Assembly (NCBI GenBank): GCA_024515975.1
Contig: JAMSKV010000001.1
Span: 434,001-498,000, forward strand
Source of the DNA: Endosaccharibacter trunci
GTDB lineage: Bacteria; Pseudomonadota; Alphaproteobacteria; Acetobacterales; Acetobacteraceae
Length of the DNA: 64,000 nucleotides
Direction: 5' to 3'
Below the pieces are notes generated by a model that saw nothing but the letters and a program-made list of their open reading frames with translations, was not told where the DNA came from and searched no databases. The translations under genes and the position numbers were made by a program. Shown here piece by piece: positions 47,804 through 57,539 of this stretch (position 1 is its first letter; each line of letters opens with the position of its first letter).

Positions 47804-50674
47804 TTGCCGATATGCCGCCCCCTCGCGGGTCTCCGTCTTGGAATTGCCCTTTTGTTCGGTCTTCTGGCCAGTGCGGGCGAGCCAGAAGCGGCAATCGGCC
47901 AACAACTTGCCTTCGAAAGCTATGGCCGGAATGTCGGCCTGACCAATGCCTGGTTCTCCTGCTTACAGCAGGGCCGGGTGGGCTACGTCTTTGCTTGCAC
48001 TGAACACGGTCTATTCTTTTATAATGGCCGAAGATTCTTCAATTTAGGCTCCAGCCAGGGGCTTCCGGACGGGGGTATCGTCGCCGGGATTGCGTTCGAC
48101 GACCGCAACCGGTTGATCGTGCGCTATCCCCACAGCCTGTTTGTGTCGACGGGTCCGATCAGCAAGGACGTCCCTCCCTCCGCTCTGACCTTTCGCCAGG
48201 CGGTCGGCGCGGTCAAAGACAACGCTTTCGGTAGCCTGTTGCCGTGGAAGGGTGGTGTCCTCCTCCTGGGCGGCGGTCTGCTGTATTTCCTTCGAACCGA
48301 GGGTCCGGGCGAGCCGACGATCGAGCCGTTCCGGGGCTTTTCCCGACAAGGAGACATGCCCCTGTGGAACGCTTCGCCGCTCGTTGCTCAGGGCGACACC
48401 GTCTGGGCGGTCCGCTCCGACCAGGCGATCTGCGGGCTCAGCAAGGCGTCGCCGCGATGCTTCAGCGCGCCTGACGGCTTGCCGAAAGATGATTGGGTCG
48501 CCCTGCTGCCGACTCCCACCGGGCATATCCTGGCCCGGTCCCCCAGCCGCCTCATGGACATTGACCCGCAGACCGGACGCGTCGACGTCTCGCTGCTGCC
48601 CGATCAGGGCGGCCGCTACGCCAACTACCCTGCAAACCTGCTGCTCGCCCTGACCCCGGCAGGCGATCTTCTGACGCAATCCGCCGCTGGTTTGATGATC
48701 CGTAGATCGTCGGGCTGGACAAAGCTCGCGACCGAGAATGGCCTGCCGCCGGTGCCCATCCTGCAACTGATGTTCGACCGCCATGGCAATCTCTGGCTGG
48801 GGGTGCTGGGCCGCGGCGTCATGCGTTCCCTCGGCTACGGGGCCTGGGAGAACCTCAATTCTCGCGACGGCCTGAGCGATCAGGTCGTTTGGCAGATTGC
48901 CAGGCAACCGGGCGGACCGCTCTGGGTTGCCACCGACGGTGGGGTCGATGCGATCGGCGGGCCGCCGGACATGATTCTGGCGCACCGGCATTACGACCTC
49001 GCAGCGTTCTCGCTGGCCCTGGACGATTCAGGACATCTGTGGCGCTCGGTGGGCTCTGATGCGGTTGCCTGCATCACAATCAGCACCGGCGAGACGGTTC
49101 GGTATCCGTTGCCTCAGGTCAGCCGCATCCTGAACGGGCCAGGCGGTCAGATGTGGTTTGTCACGGCGAAGGGCATATACGGCCTCGACCCCGGTCCGCG
49201 ACCTTCGGCGCCGAAACCGGTCGCCGATCTCGCGGGTTCGGTGACCGATGCGGCGACGGCGGCCGATGGCACGCTCTGGCTCCTTCGGCGAAACCACCTG
49301 CTGCATCGGCACGCCGATGGCTCGGTGGCGTCCCTGCCGCTTCCCTGGAAACAGCCAGACTCGGATCCGCAAATCCTGACGGCAGGTCCAACAGGAATAG
49401 TCTGGGTTGCGGTGACGGGCGAAGGCCTGGCGCGGCTGACAATCGACCGGGACCGTATCGTCTCGACAAGCTGGTATCGAACGCCCGACATCATTTCCAC
49501 CTCGATCGTGTCCCTGCTTGTGGATCGCCGGGGATGGCTTTGGGCCGGTACCGACAACGGCATCTCCGTCTTCGACGGAGTTCGCTGGGTATCCGCGAAC
49601 GCGACTTCGGGCCTGATTTCGGATGATCTGGATCAGAACGGCCTGATCGAGGATACCGACGGCTCGATGTGGTTCGGCACCAGCTCGGGCCTTTCCCATC
49701 TGCTCGATCCGTCCAGCCTGTTCGAGCGGCGAGATCTGGAGCCCGTTATCACGTCGGTCACAGTGGGAACGCGTCCGTATCGCGGACAGCCCATTCGCTA
49801 TACGCGCGCGCCGTTCGTCATCCAGTTCGGTTCGCTCGATTTTCGTGCCGACAGCGTCTTGCGTTTCCGCTACCGTCTTGACGATGTGGACCAGCAATGG
49901 GGCGATACCGCCAGCGGCTATGTACGCTATCCGTCCGTTCCGCCGGGCCGGCATCGCTTCGAGCTGGTGGCGTATGATCCCTTGAGGCATCAGTCCTCCG
50001 CACCTGTCGCGCTCATGTTGCGGGTCCAGCCGCCCTGGTGGCTCTGGCGGCCTGTGCTCGTCTGCTACGCTCTCGGGATATGCGGCCTGGTCTATGGCCT
50101 CATGCGCTTGCGGTTCCGGTTTTTGCTGCGGCAGCGCGAAGCCTTGCAACGCGAAGTGGATCTTCGGACCGCGCAGATCCGGGAGGCGCAGGCGACGGAC
50201 AGCCTGACGGGGCTGTTGATCCGCGGCGAAGTGCAGGCTCGGGTGGTCGGTATGCTGGGGCAGGGACATCGCGGCCCGCAGCTCGTCGTGGGGCTGCTTG
50301 ATCTCGACCACTTCAAGCAGATCAACGATCGCTTCGGTCATCTTGCTGGCGACGAGGTTCTGAAGGAGCTCGGTCGTCGCCTGCGCTTAGAGCTAGGGGC
50401 TGGCGAATATGCTGGCCGTTACGGCGGTGAGGAGATTCTCATTATCCTCGAAACGTCTCACGTGGCGGTCGAGCGGATCCGGAGCCTGAAAGCTACCGCC
50501 TGCGGCGAACCGTTCAGGATCGAAAGCGAGATCATACACGTCACATGCAGTGTCGGAGTCGCGCACAAGCTTGCCGGCGATACGTGGACCAGCATCATCG
50601 GCCGAGCGGACCAGGCGCTCTACCGCGCGAAAAACGGGGGCAGGAACCGGATCGTGCATGCGGGAGACGAATAG
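47804..50674 (+). CDS. Propeller-sensor diguanylate cyclase
   Basis: A 956-residue membrane protein that should make cyclic di-GMP. N-terminal signal-like LRLGIALLFGLLASAGEPEA, then about 650 residues of two-component-regulator propeller repeats (e.g. FDRHGNLWLGVLGRGVMR, DRRGWLWAGTDNGISVFDGVRW, DTDGSMWFGTSSGLS) in the periplasm, a Y_Y_Y domain (LRFRYRLDDVDQQW), one TM helix near 770 (PVLVCYALGICGLVYGL), a short coil, and a C-terminal GGDEF domain: DSLTGLLIRGE, LLDLDHFKQINDRFGHLAGDEVL, active site GRYGGEEILI. The last F of GG(D/E)EF is I. No RxxD I-site is seen. TTG 47804 is the only useful start in frame. It follows the repeat gene, whose product shares its compartment. Confidence 0.88.
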   Translation: MPICRPLAGLRLGIALLFGLLASAGEPEAAIGQQLAFESYGRNVGLTNAWFSCLQQGRVGYVFACTEHGLFFYNGRRFFNLGSSQGLPDGGIVAGIAFDDRNRLIVRYPHSLFVSTGPISKDVPPSALTFRQAVGAVKDNAFGSLLPWKGGVLLLGGGLLYFLRTEGPGEPTIEPFRGFSRQGDMPLWNASPLVAQGDTVWAVRSDQAICGLSKASPRCFSAPDGLPKDDWVALLPTPTGHILARSPSRLMDIDPQTGRVDVSLLPDQGGRYANYPANLLLALTPAGDLLTQSAAGLMIRRSSGWTKLATENGLPPVPILQLMFDRHGNLWLGVLGRGVMRSLGYGAWENLNSRDGLSDQVVWQIARQPGGPLWVATDGGVDAIGGPPDMILAHRHYDLAAFSLALDDSGHLWRSVGSDAVACITISTGETVRYPLPQVSRILNGPGGQMWFVTAKGIYGLDPGPRPSAPKPVADLAGSVTDAATAADGTLWLLRRNHLLHRHADGSVASLPLPWKQPDSDPQILTAGPTGIVWVAVTGEGLARLTIDRDRIVSTSWYRTPDIISTSIVSLLVDRRGWLWAGTDNGISVFDGVRWVSANATSGLISDDLDQNGLIEDTDGSMWFGTSSGLSHLLDPSSLFERRDLEPVITSVTVGTRPYRGQPIRYTRAPFVIQFGSLDFRADSVLRFRYRLDDVDQQWGDTASGYVRYPSVPPGRHRFELVAYDPLRHQSSAPVALMLRVQPPWWLWRPVLVCYALGICGLVYGLMRLRFRFLLRQREALQREVDLRTAQIREAQATDSLTGLLIRGEVQARVVGMLGQGHRGPQLVVGLLDLDHFKQINDRFGHLAGDEVLKELGRRLRLELGAGEYAGRYGGEEILIILETSHVAVERIRSLKATACGEPFRIESEIIHVTCSVGVAHKLAGDTWTSIIGRADQALYRAKNGGRNRIVHAGDE

Positions 50675-50893
50675 CCAGCTTTCGAGGAGCCGAGACGCCA
50701 CGTCGTGCGGGTGGCAGCGCGATCCAAACGATGCCGGAGGAATCCGACTCCGACGCTGCCGATGGCGTCTGAGTCCCCGATCGTCCTCCCTTTTCCCCAG
50801 GCAGCGCGGTATGCGGCGATCGGCTGATCGGCCAGCGATCGAGAGCGCGTCGCCGCCATCCTCGCATGCTTGCAGACGGCGTCAGGATCGGAT

Positions 50894-51415
50894 CTAGCCT
50901 CGCCCCTCCGCGGCCGGTACTTCGATCGCGGTCAGGCCCGCCGCCAGGGCTTCCCGAAGTGCTTCCGGCGCCAGGGCGATGCACCCGGCGGTCGGAGCGC
51001 CGTCCGGCGGTGCGACGTGCAGGAAGATTGCCGAGCCGCGACCCGGCACCCTGGGTGAATCGTTCCAGCCGAGTTCGCCGACCAGATCGTAGAGCGCATC
51101 GTCGCGCCACATCCGCTCGTGCCTGGCTGGGTGGGGCAGGGTAACGAGGCAATTGTAGTCCTGATGGGCCGGATCGTCGCACCAGCCATCGGTCGGCGCC
51201 AAAGCCTCGCGGCGCACGGCGCAGGCGGGGGCTGAAACGCGATCGGCCCGGAAAAACACACGTCGCAGCGGAAGCAGGCCCGCCGGCGTCGCCCGGTCGC
51301 CCTCCCGCTTGTCCCAACGAATCCCGGCCTCGCCCAGCACCGCGGGAAGCCGTCTTCCAGCCACGATCAGCAACGCCTGATGGCCTCCGAGCGGCTGAAT
51401 GACGCCGATGCTCAT
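50894..51415 (-). CDS. L,D-transpeptidase YkuD-like protein
   Basis: A 173-residue protein with a YkuD catalytic fold: KREGDRATPAGLLPLRRVFF near the N-terminus and the active-site segment IFLHVAPPDGAPTAGCIALAPEAL near 130-150, with a likely His and the nucleophilic Cys of the 'TxGC' motif. No signal peptide, so it may be a cytoplasmic or unconventional member as in short alphaproteobacterial YkuD proteins. L,D-transpeptidases crosslink peptidoglycan or attach lipoproteins. Divergent from the response regulator gene. Confidence 0.85.
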   Translation of the reverse strand: MSIGVIQPLGGHQALLIVAGRRLPAVLGEAGIRWDKREGDRATPAGLLPLRRVFFRADRVSAPACAVRREALAPTDGWCDDPAHQDYNCLVTLPHPARHERMWRDDALYDLVGELGWNDSPRVPGRGSAIFLHVAPPDGAPTAGCIALAPEALREALAAGLTAIEVPAAEGRG

Positions 51416-51439
51416 GACCTCATTTCCTTGTCCGACATA

Positions 51440-51468
51440 TTGTCACGGTATGTTCGCATCCATATCAC
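51440..51468 (+). promoter_or_regulatory. Candidate promoter for the response regulator
   Basis: TTGTCA (51440-51445), 17 bases, TATCAC (51463-51468). The start codon is about 120 bases farther on. Confidence 0.4.
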
Positions 51469-51589
51469 GCTATTGTGCGTTGAGAGCGAACAAGCGGAAC
51501 GCGCCGGAGAGCCGCTTCACCGCGTTGTGAGCGCGCAACTGGCGCAGGCCGGTGTCCAACGGGTCGCCGGCCGACAGGGGAGAAGGTTT

Positions 51590-52303
51590 ATGCCGGGTGG
51601 ACGCCCTATACTGATCGTGGACGACGACCATGCGCTGCGCGACGCCCTCGTCGAGCAACTTCAGCTCGACGGCGAGTTCCAGGTGTCTGAGGCCGACAGC
51701 ATCGAGGCGGCACGAAAGCGTCTCGATAGTCCGGGAGAGCGATTCGATGCGCTGATCCTCGACGTCACGCTGCCGGACGGGGACGGACGCGATTTCTGCG
51801 CGGAGCAACGCCGTCAGGGCCGACGCATGCCGATCATCATGCTCACCGGCTCCGATGACGAAGCCGATGTCGTGCGCGGGCTCGACGCTGGAGCGAATGA
51901 TTACGTCGCCAAGCCTTTCCGCATCGCCGAGCTTCTGGCGCGGCTGCGCGCGCAGATGCGGATTTTCGAGAACAGCGAAGACGCGGTCTTCACCATCGGA
52001 CCGTATGTCTTCCGGCCGTCGGCAAAATTGCTTCAGGAGAGCGTACGCAACCGCCGCATCCGGCTGACGGAAAAGGAAGCCGCTATCCTTAAATTCCTGT
52101 ATCGCGCCGGCACGCGCCCTGTCGCGCGCCAGGTGCTGCTGAACGAAGTCTGGGGCTACAACGCGGCGGTGACCACGCACACGCTGGAGACCCATATCTA
52201 CCGTCTGCGGCAGAAGATCGAACCCGATCCCACCAATGCCTGCCTGCTGGTGACGGAAGGCGGCGGCTACCGCCTCGATCCTGCCGGCGGAGTGCCGGGC
52301 TGA
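51590..52303 (+). CDS. OmpR/PhoB-family response regulator, orphan
   Basis: A 237-residue two-domain regulator. Receiver: PILIVDDDHALRD, phospho-acceptor in DALILDVTLPDGDGRDFC, IIMLTGSDDE and NDYVAKPFRIAELLARL. The winged helix has RLTEKEAAILKFLYRAGTRPVARQVLLNEVWGYN and THTLETHIYRLRQKIEP. ATG 51590 follows a GGAGA-rich sequence. No sensor kinase is adjacent, so partner and targets are unknown; the divergent transpeptidase gene is one possible target. A terminator follows. Confidence 0.92.
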   Translation: MPGGRPILIVDDDHALRDALVEQLQLDGEFQVSEADSIEAARKRLDSPGERFDALILDVTLPDGDGRDFCAEQRRQGRRMPIIMLTGSDDEADVVRGLDAGANDYVAKPFRIAELLARLRAQMRIFENSEDAVFTIGPYVFRPSAKLLQESVRNRRIRLTEKEAAILKFLYRAGTRPVARQVLLNEVWGYNAAVTTHTLETHIYRLRQKIEPDPTNACLLVTEGGGYRLDPAGGVPG

Positions 52304-52307
52304 TATC

Positions 52308-52335
52308 AAGGGCGCCCTTCGGGGCGCCTTTTTCG
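52308..52335 (+). terminator. Terminator after the response regulator
   Basis: GGGCGCCC/GGGGCGCC stem (52310-52328) around TTC, followed by TTTTTCGTTT. Confidence 0.88.
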
Positions 52336-52519
52336 TTTCATGGCGGCCACGTCAGTGACGTGTCGCCCATCTATCCGGATGGGGGAGCCGGAACGATTTC
52401 CGTGAGCCCGAGCGGTAAAGACGCTTATTGCACAGAATCACTGGAAATCGCCGGACCGGAACTCCTCTCTCGCCGAGCACCGCTTGAGCCGGTTCTTGCC
52501 AGACAGGGAAGAAATCGTC

Positions 52520-53314
52520 CTACAGCGCCAGATCGATCGCCACCGGCACATGATCCGATGGCCCGGTCCAGTCCCTTGCCTCCTGATGAATATGCAGTCC
52601 ACGCAAGGCCGGGACCAGATCGGGCGTCACCCAGACATGGTCCAGACGCCGCCCGCGATTGGACGCCCTCCAGTCGCGATTGCGATACGACCACCACGTA
52701 TAAAGCTTCTCAGCCGGCGGCACGAAATGACGCATCGCATCGGTGAACCCGTTGCCGAGCCAGCGCGTCATCCGCTCGATCTCCGGCTCGGTATGGCTCA
52801 CCACATCACGGAGCTGCTTGTGGCTCCAGACGTCATGCTCCAGAGGCGCGATGTTCAGGTCGCCGACCAGGATCGAGCGCGCGGGTGGATTGGCGGCGAA
52901 ATAATCAGCAGCCTCGTCCACGAAAGCGAGCTTGTGCGCGTATTTCGGGTTGGCCGCCGGATCCGGGATGTCGCCGCCGGCCGGTACATAGAAATCGTGC
53001 AGGGTGACGGGACCGGTGGGCGTTTCCAGCACCGCGGCGATATGGCGCCGGTCGTCCTTCAGGCACCAATCCGGTGCGGTCTCGTCGCGCCGCATCGGCA
53101 CGCGTGACAGGATCGCCACCCCGTTATAGCCCTTCATTCCCCGCCGGAAATGGAACGGATAACCCAGGGCGCCCGGCGCCGCCTCGGGAAACAGCTCGTC
53201 CGGGACCTTGGTTTCCTGCAGGCAGATCACGTCCGGCGACAACTCCGTCACCATGCGTTCGAGCAGGGGCAGCCGCAGGCGCAGCGAATTGATGTTCCAA
53301 GTCACGATCCTCAT
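52520..53314 (-). CDS. xth: Exodeoxyribonuclease III
   Basis: A 264-residue AP endonuclease/3'-5' exonuclease for base-excision repair. Conserved residues: VTWNINSLR, QETKV (metal-binding Glu), YNGVAILSR, VPAGGD-like FYVPAGG, GDLNIAP, RRLDHVWV, and the C-terminal catalytic WTGPSDHVPV. It matches XthA length. Transcribed alone, tail-to-tail with the response regulator and head-to-head with the dipeptidase gene. Confidence 0.95.
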   Translation of the reverse strand: MRIVTWNINSLRLRLPLLERMVTELSPDVICLQETKVPDELFPEAAPGALGYPFHFRRGMKGYNGVAILSRVPMRRDETAPDWCLKDDRRHIAAVLETPTGPVTLHDFYVPAGGDIPDPAANPKYAHKLAFVDEAADYFAANPPARSILVGDLNIAPLEHDVWSHKQLRDVVSHTEPEIERMTRWLGNGFTDAMRHFVPPAEKLYTWWSYRNRDWRASNRGRRLDHVWVTPDLVPALRGLHIHQEARDWTGPSDHVPVAIDLAL

Positions 53315-53397
53315 GCGCCGGGCATCGCCCGAAGCGGCATCCGTGGCAAGAGCGCCATCCGCTTGCCAAACCCAGACGGACGGCGTTGCGTGACGTC

Positions 53398-54459
53398 ATG
53401 ACCGAACGCTCCGACGCCGATGCCCTGCATCGCAGCCTCCTGACCCTGGACAGCCATATCGACATTCCCTGGCCGGATGGCGACGACCCGTTCGAGCGCA
53501 GCGCCGAACGGCGCGTCGACCTGGTCAAGATGCGGGAGGGCGGCGTCTCCGCCGGCTGCTTCGCAGCCTATATCCCGCAAGGCCCGACAGATGCCGCCGG
53601 CCATGCCGAGGCAAGCGACCGCGCCTTCGCCATGCTGAACCGGATCCGCGAGATGGGCGCGGAGCGCAACGGCATCGCCGCCCGCATCTGCGACAGCGCC
53701 GATGCCATCGACCGCGCCCGGGCGGAGGGGGCGATCGCCATCGTGCCGGCGATCGAGAACGCCTACGCCGTCGGTGAGGACCTTTCCCTCGTTGCCCGCT
53801 ACCGGGCGCTCGGCGTGCGCTACATGACCCTCACCCATAACGGTCACAACGCGGTCGCCGACAGCGCCATTCCACGGCGGGATCTGGGGGACGGCGAAAC
53901 ACGCTGGAACGGCCTCAGCCCGTTCGGCCTCGAGCTCGTCGCCGAACTGAACCGGCACGGCGTGCTGATCGACGTCTCTCACCTGTCGCGCGACGGCATG
54001 CTGCAGGCGGCGGCCCGTTCGGCCACGCCGGTGGTCGCGACCCATTCCTGCGTGCGCGCCCTGAGCGACCATCGTCGCAATCTGGACGACACGCAGCTCG
54101 ATGCCCTGCGGGAAACCGGCGGCCTGATCCAGATCACCGCCATGCCCGGCTTCCTGCGGCCGCGCGGCGTCAAGCCGGACGGGCGCCCCGCCGACGTCGC
54201 CGATCTCGTGGACCATATCGACTACGTGGCCGACCGGATCGGCGCGGCTCATGTCGGGATCAGCTCCGATTTCGATGGCGGCGGCGCGATCATGGGCTGG
54301 CGCGATGCGTCCGAGAGCCCGGCGATCACCGCCGAACTGATTCGCCGCGGCTACGCGACGGCCGAGATCGCCGCTCTCTGGGGCGGCAACCTGCTCCGGC
54401 TCCTTCGGAAGGCGGAAGCAATCTCGGGTTGTCATTCAGTGCCCGATGAAGACCGTTAA
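53398..54459 (+). CDS. Membrane dipeptidase-like metallopeptidase (M19)
   Basis: A 353-residue peptidase of the renal dipeptidase family. Zinc ligands: LDSHIDIPW near the N-terminus, the bridging Glu in VPAIENAYAVG, and the His residues in LIDVSHLS and VATHSC. SSDFDG near the C-terminus is the family's aspartate motif. ATG 53398 is chosen over TTG 53386. Cleaves dipeptides with L- or D-amino acids at the C-terminal position. No signal peptide is visible, so it is likely cytoplasmic. Divergent from xth. Confidence 0.92.
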   Translation: MTERSDADALHRSLLTLDSHIDIPWPDGDDPFERSAERRVDLVKMREGGVSAGCFAAYIPQGPTDAAGHAEASDRAFAMLNRIREMGAERNGIAARICDSADAIDRARAEGAIAIVPAIENAYAVGEDLSLVARYRALGVRYMTLTHNGHNAVADSAIPRRDLGDGETRWNGLSPFGLELVAELNRHGVLIDVSHLSRDGMLQAAARSATPVVATHSCVRALSDHRRNLDDTQLDALRETGGLIQITAMPGFLRPRGVKPDGRPADVADLVDHIDYVADRIGAAHVGISSDFDGGGAIMGWRDASESPAITAELIRRGYATAEIAALWGGNLLRLLRKAEAISGCHSVPDEDR

Positions 54460-54594
54460 TTAAAAACCAAATCGGTCTCAAAAGAAGGACAACTGTCTCA
54501 TGAGCTGAGGCATTGCCGCTAGAGAGAGCTGCTCGGCGGAGGTGCCGGGCTTTCGGCCGGTTGCGGCCGGAAGAACCGCGCTCGTGGAGCAGCC

Positions 54595-55092
54595 ATGTCG
54601 TCCCAGTCGCTCTTTCAATCGTATTGCCCGCCGACCGTCTACGACGGCTTCGTGTCGGAATACGCCGGCTTCTGGACGTCGCTGGCAACGGAGCAGCTGT
54701 TTTTCACCACGGGCAGCTTCACCAATAAGTACAACCCATCACGGCGACCGTGGACTCGCATGGCGGTCTCGACGTGAAGGGGACCGGAATCTATTCCGGT
54801 CTCACCGGGCACGAGTTCTGCGGCTATAACTTCGATCCGTCGCAGGCGATCCAAGGTCGTCGTGTCGGACTTCTTCGGCGTCGTCACCGTGTCCTTCAGC
54901 AGTGTTTGCTGCTTTGCCGCCGGCACGATGATCGAGACCGTTTCCGGTCCCCGCGCCGTCGAGACGCTGGCCGAGGGCGATCAGCTCTGGGCTTTCGGTG
55001 CCGCCAGCCTTGTGCTGTCCGGCGAAATCCGCCGTCTCGAGATCGGACTCGTGGCTGTCGCCCCGACCCGACGGATCGCCGTGGCGGCCTGA
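54595..55092 (+). pseudogene. Hint-domain surface protein, broken by two frameshifts
   Basis: Three reading frames carry consecutive pieces. Frame A (54595 onward): MSSQSLFQSYCPPTVYDGF and on to SFTNKYNP. Near 54738 sense shifts to ITATVDSHGGLDVKGTGIYSGLTGHEFCGYNFDPSQAIQ. Near 54850 it shifts again to SKVVVSDFFGVVTVSFSSVCCFAAGTMIETVSGPRAVETLAEGDQLWAFG, then stops at 55092. The last piece is the start of a Hint (hedgehog/intein) domain with its catalytic Cys in CCFAAGT. The rest of Hint is missing. Intact alphaproteobacterial Hint proteins are larger, so this is a decayed remnant. Confidence 0.8.
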
Positions 55093-55118
55093 TCGTTTCG
55101 GCATTTGCATGGCTGAGG

Positions 55119-55147
55119 GGGCGCCCGGCTCGGCCGGGCGCCCTTTG
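55119..55147 (+). terminator. Hairpin terminator after the Hint remnant
   Basis: GGGCGCCCGGC (55119-55129) pairs with GCCGGGCGCCC (55133-55143), then TTTG. Confidence 0.75.
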
Positions 55148-55506
55148 CGCATTCGGGTGCCTGGAGCTCGTGACGCGAACAAATCATGACCTCCCGTCGT
55201 GGCGATTCCGGAACGGGCCGTGCGTTTTGTCCACCAGACGGCATTGACACGTAGTCATTACAACGATGTGGCAGAAACTATTTCTCGGCCGCTGCCGTCC
55301 CGAACACCATTTGCCGCAAAATCAATGCCTTGCGATCTGATGCCTTAATTTTGGGCAATCTGATCAAGGCCCAAGAATGACGCGCCTCAAGCGCGGTTCA
55401 CGGGGGCCGGTCCACAGAGTTATCCCCAGGGGCGGTGGAGAACCGCCGCCGCCGGCGGGCAGGAGCCGCGCGATTGCTTCTCCACAAGGGAAGGGCGCCA
55501 CACTAG
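55148..55506. other. Gap between the Hint remnant and uvrC
   Basis: No gene is seen. It contains a TTGACA at 55244-55249 without a convincing -10, an A/T-rich tract (55255-55375), and GC-rich inverted repeats near 55430-55460. A TTATCCCCA near 55420 resembles a DnaA box by one base, but is single. Confidence 0.4.
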
Positions 55507-57432
55507 ATGGGGCGCATGGAACAACGACCCGCCGACGCCGCGACCGAGACCGCCATCGCCACCGGCGTGGGCGTGATCGAGACGGCGCTTCTCACCATGC
55601 CGCTGTCGCCCGGCGTCTACCGCATGCTCGATCGCAAGGGCGACGCGCTCTATGTCGGCAAGGCACGCTCGCTGAGGAAGCGCGTCTACTCCTACACCCA
55701 GCTCGGCCGTCTGCCGGAACGGCTCCGACGCATGGTCAGCGAGACCGCGTCCATGGAGATCGTCACCACCCATACCGAGGCCGAGGCGCTGCTGCTCGAG
55801 GCCAACCTCATCAAGCGCCTCAAGCCGCGCTTCAACATCCTGCTGCGCGACGACAAGACCTATCCGTGGCTGATGATGACCGACGGCCACGCCTTCCCGC
55901 AGATCACCAAGCATCGCGGCAAACCCGGCAAGGGCGCTTCCTACTGGGGTCCGTTCGCGTCCGCCTGGGCGGTGAACCAGACCGTCACCGCGATGCAGCG
56001 TGTCTTCCTGCTGCGCTCCTGCTCCGACAGCGTGTTCTCGAACCGCACCCGGCCCTGCCTGCTGCACCAGATCAAGCGCTGCTCGGCCCCCTGCGTCGGC
56101 CGCATCGACAAGGAGGGTTACGACACGCTGGTCTCCCAGGCCCGGGCCTTCCTGTCCGGCAAGGCCGGCTCGGTGCAGGCGGCGCTGGCCAGGGAGATGG
56201 AGGACGCCTCCGCGGAGATGGAGTTCGAGCGTGCCGCCGCCCTGCGCGACCGCATTCGCGGCCTCACTCACGTGCAGGGCACCGGCATCATCAACCCGGC
56301 CAGCATCGAGGATGCCGACGTCATCGCCATCCATCTGGCTGCGGGACAGGCCTGCCTCCAGGTGTTCTTCATCCGGGGCGGCCGCAACAACGGCAACCGC
56401 GCCTTCTTTCCGGCTAACGTAAAGGGGGAGGGCGAAAGCGAGATCCTGTCCAGCTTCGTCGCCCAGTTCTACGACGACAAGCCGCCGCCGCCTCTGGTGC
56501 TGAGCAACGTCGCCTTGGACGAGCCGGAGCTTGTCGCCGAGGCGCTGACCCTCAAGGCCGGCCGAAAGGTCGAGCTCGCCGTGCCGCAGCGCGGCGAGAA
56601 GCGCGCCGTGGTCGATCATGCCGCCACCAACGCGCGTGAGGCGCTCGAGCGCAAGCTGGCCGAAGGTGCCGGCCAGGCGAAGCTGCTGGAGGGGGTCGCC
56701 GCCTTGTTCGACTTGCCCGCGCCGCCGGAGCGGATCGAGACCTACGACAACAGCCACATCATGGGCGCCAACGCCTATGGCGTGATGGTGGTCGCCGGTC
56801 CCGAGGGGTTCAACAAGCAGGCCTACCGCAAATACGCCATTCGCGGCCCGATCACGCCCGGCGACGATTTCGCCATGATGCGCGAGGTGCTGGAGCGCCG
56901 CTTCGGGCGCGCGCTGCGCGAGCAGGCGGCGCGGGACAGCGAGGGCGGCGAGCCTTCGGCAAAGCCGGACTGGCCGGACCTGTTGCTGATCGACGGCGGC
57001 GCCGGCCAGTTCTCCGCGGTGCGTCAGGTTCTGGACGATCTGGGTGTCACGGACGTCAAGCTTGTGGCCATCGCCAAGGGACCCGATCGCGATGCGGGGC
57101 GGGAGTGGTTCCATACCGGCGACGCGCCGGCCTTCCAGCTCCCGCCGCGCGATCCGGTGCTCTACTATCTGCAAAGGCTGCGCGACGAGGCGCATCGCTT
57201 CGCCATCACCACGCATCGCGCCGGACGCTCGAAGGCGATCGTGAAGAGCGAGCTGGACGAGATCCCCGGCATCGGCCCGCTGCGGAAACGCGCGCTGCTG
57301 AACCATTTCGGCTCGGCGCGGGGGGTAAAGCAGGCCGGGCTGGTCGATCTGGAGAATGCGCCAGGCATCAGCCGCGAGACCGCGCGCGCGATCTACGGCC
57401 ACTTCCATGCCGGCTGGCAGCAGAAGGGATAA
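55507..57432 (+). CDS. uvrC: Excinuclease ABC subunit C
   Basis: Makes both incisions in nucleotide excision repair. The 641-residue protein has the GIY-YIG nuclease at the N-terminus ([23 protein letters not shown]), a Cys-rich segment ([12 protein letters not shown]), the UvrB-interacting UVR motif ([14 protein letters not shown]), the RNase H-like second nuclease ([21 protein letters not shown]), and C-terminal tandem HhH ([33 protein letters not shown]). ATG 55516 is an alternative. Upstream of pgsA, as in many alphaproteobacteria. Confidence 0.97.
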   Translation: MGRMEQRPADAATETAIATGVGVIETALLTMPLSPGVYRMLDRKGDALYVGKARSLRKRVYSYTQLGRLPERLRRMVSETASMEIVTTHTEAEALLLEANLIKRLKPRFNILLRDDKTYPWLMMTDGHAFPQITKHRGKPGKGASYWGPFASAWAVNQTVTAMQRVFLLRSCSDSVFSNRTRPCLLHQIKRCSAPCVGRIDKEGYDTLVSQARAFLSGKAGSVQAALAREMEDASAEMEFERAAALRDRIRGLTHVQGTGIINPASIEDADVIAIHLAAGQACLQVFFIRGGRNNGNRAFFPANVKGEGESEILSSFVAQFYDDKPPPPLVLSNVALDEPELVAEALTLKAGRKVELAVPQRGEKRAVVDHAATNAREALERKLAEGAGQAKLLEGVAALFDLPAPPERIETYDNSHIMGANAYGVMVVAGPEGFNKQAYRKYAIRGPITPGDDFAMMREVLERRFGRALREQAARDSEGGEPSAKPDWPDLLLIDGGAGQFSAVRQVLDDLGVTDVKLVAIAKGPDRDAGREWFHTGDAPAFQLPPRDPVLYYLQRLRDEAHRFAITTHRAGRSKAIVKSELDEIPGIGPLRKRALLNHFGSARGVKQAGLVDLENAPGISRETARAIYGHFHAGWQQKG

Positions 57433-57539
57433 GGCGCGAAACAGGTCCGGCATTCCGATCGTGACCGGACGGCCGGTTCCGGCGACCGCCCGGCTGGGCT
57501 AGGATGCGGTCCTGAACCTTGTTCGATCGACCGCGCATC

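Noticed and set aside
55405-55440. TTATCCCCA next to uvrC as a DnaA box or origin
   Set aside because: Single, one base off consensus, no cluster, no dnaA or parAB nearby.
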